Below are positions 5,093 to 5,274 of a stretch of 5,274 bases of DNA, one piece after another. A program made the position numbers and the translations under genes. Every line of letters starts with the position of its first letter. The first letter of the stretch is position 1. Source of the stretch: Actinomycetota bacterium. GTDB lineage: Bacteria > Actinomycetota > Humimicrobiia > Humimicrobiales > Humimicrobiaceae. A model generated the notes under the pieces. That model saw nothing but the letters and a program-made list of their open reading frames with translations, was not told the DNA's origin and did not search any database. Location of the stretch: the NCBI GenBank assembly GCA_022865545.1, contig JALHTA010000356.1, forward strand, positions 1 through 5,274. Reading direction: 5' to 3'.

Positions 5093-5274
5093 ATGGCAAA
5101 AATACTATTATCTCTACCCGATGATATCTTAAGGGAAATAGATGATTATAGGAATAAAAAAGGAATGAAGAGGAATAAATTCTTTTTAAAAGCACTTGAT
5201 AACTATTTTATTGTCCTTAAGTCTGGAGAATATTTTGAGAAGAGGAAAGATGCAGTTAGCAGGATTAAAAAAAC
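5093..5274 (+). CDS. CopG/ribbon-helix-helix antitoxin-type protein, 3' end cut by window
   Basis: The first 60 residues of a ribbon-helix-helix DNA-binding protein; the frame is open to the window end. KILLSLPDD (3-11) is the beta strand and helix-capping turn, ILREIDDYRNKKG (12-24) helix A, and MKRNKFFLKALDNYF (25-39) helix B. This pattern is typical of MazE/VapB-like antitoxins. Residues 40-60 (GEYFEKRKDAVSRIKK) begin the region that usually contacts a toxin. I chose ATG 5093 for the GGAGAAGG site at 5083-5090. The in-frame ATG at 5081 lacks a ribosome binding site. Its own promoter and symmetric operator support autoregulation. A toxin gene (MazF or PIN type) is expected just beyond 5274, but it is not visible; a stand-alone RHH repressor remains possible. 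Confidence 0.8.
   Translation, partial: MAKILLSLPDDILREIDDYRNKKGMKRNKFFLKALDNYFIVLKSGEYFEKRKDAVSRIKK

Overview
The window is a compact, AT-rich piece of bacterial chromosome. Ile codons are often ATA and Arg codons often AGA/AGG, most genes have GGAGG-like ribosome binding sites, and intergenic gaps are short. I cannot name the species. The LeuB-like protein resembles actinobacterial and other bacterial isopropylmalate dehydrogenases. The three-helix diacylglycerol/undecaprenol kinase and the small XRE regulator paired with a membrane protein are most familiar from Gram-positive-type genomes. An uncultivated low-GC lineage is a reasonable guess, but it is inference only.

Layout. (1) Positions 1-1163 hold promoter-like sequence and a plus-strand patatin-like phospholipase of the RssA type. 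(2) Positions 1138-1863 hold a minus-strand type II toxin-antitoxin module: an RHH-like antitoxin, then a PIN-domain toxin overlapping it by 4 bp. Its promoter has short TATAC repeats around the -10 box, and the toxin 3' end overlaps the patatin 3' end by 26 bp. (3) Positions 2001-3693 hold a TTGACA promoter with a 22-bp perfect palindrome, a 77-residue XRE regulator, a 304-residue protein of about eight membrane segments that I do not recognise, and a DgkA-family lipid kinase. (4) Positions 3694-5027 hold an AT-rich leader, a stand-alone LeuB-like dehydrogenase and a strong hairpin terminator. (5) Positions 5029-5274 hold a clear promoter with an inverted repeat over the predicted transcription start, and the first 60 residues of a CopG/RHH protein that runs off the end, probably the antitoxin of a second toxin-antitoxin pair.

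How the genes fit together. The two antitoxin-type genes and the XRE gene each have symmetric or repeated AT-rich elements over their own promoters, as expected for autoregulated small DNA-binding proteins. The XRE plus membrane protein pair looks like a two-gene regulator/sensor unit and could include the lipid kinase downstream. The LeuB-like gene stands alone with its own terminator and no leuA/C/D beside it. Its cofactor loop reads Lys-Tyr where classical IPMDH has Asp-Ile, so both substrate and cofactor deserve testing. I saw no rRNA, tRNA, CRISPR array or insertion sequence.
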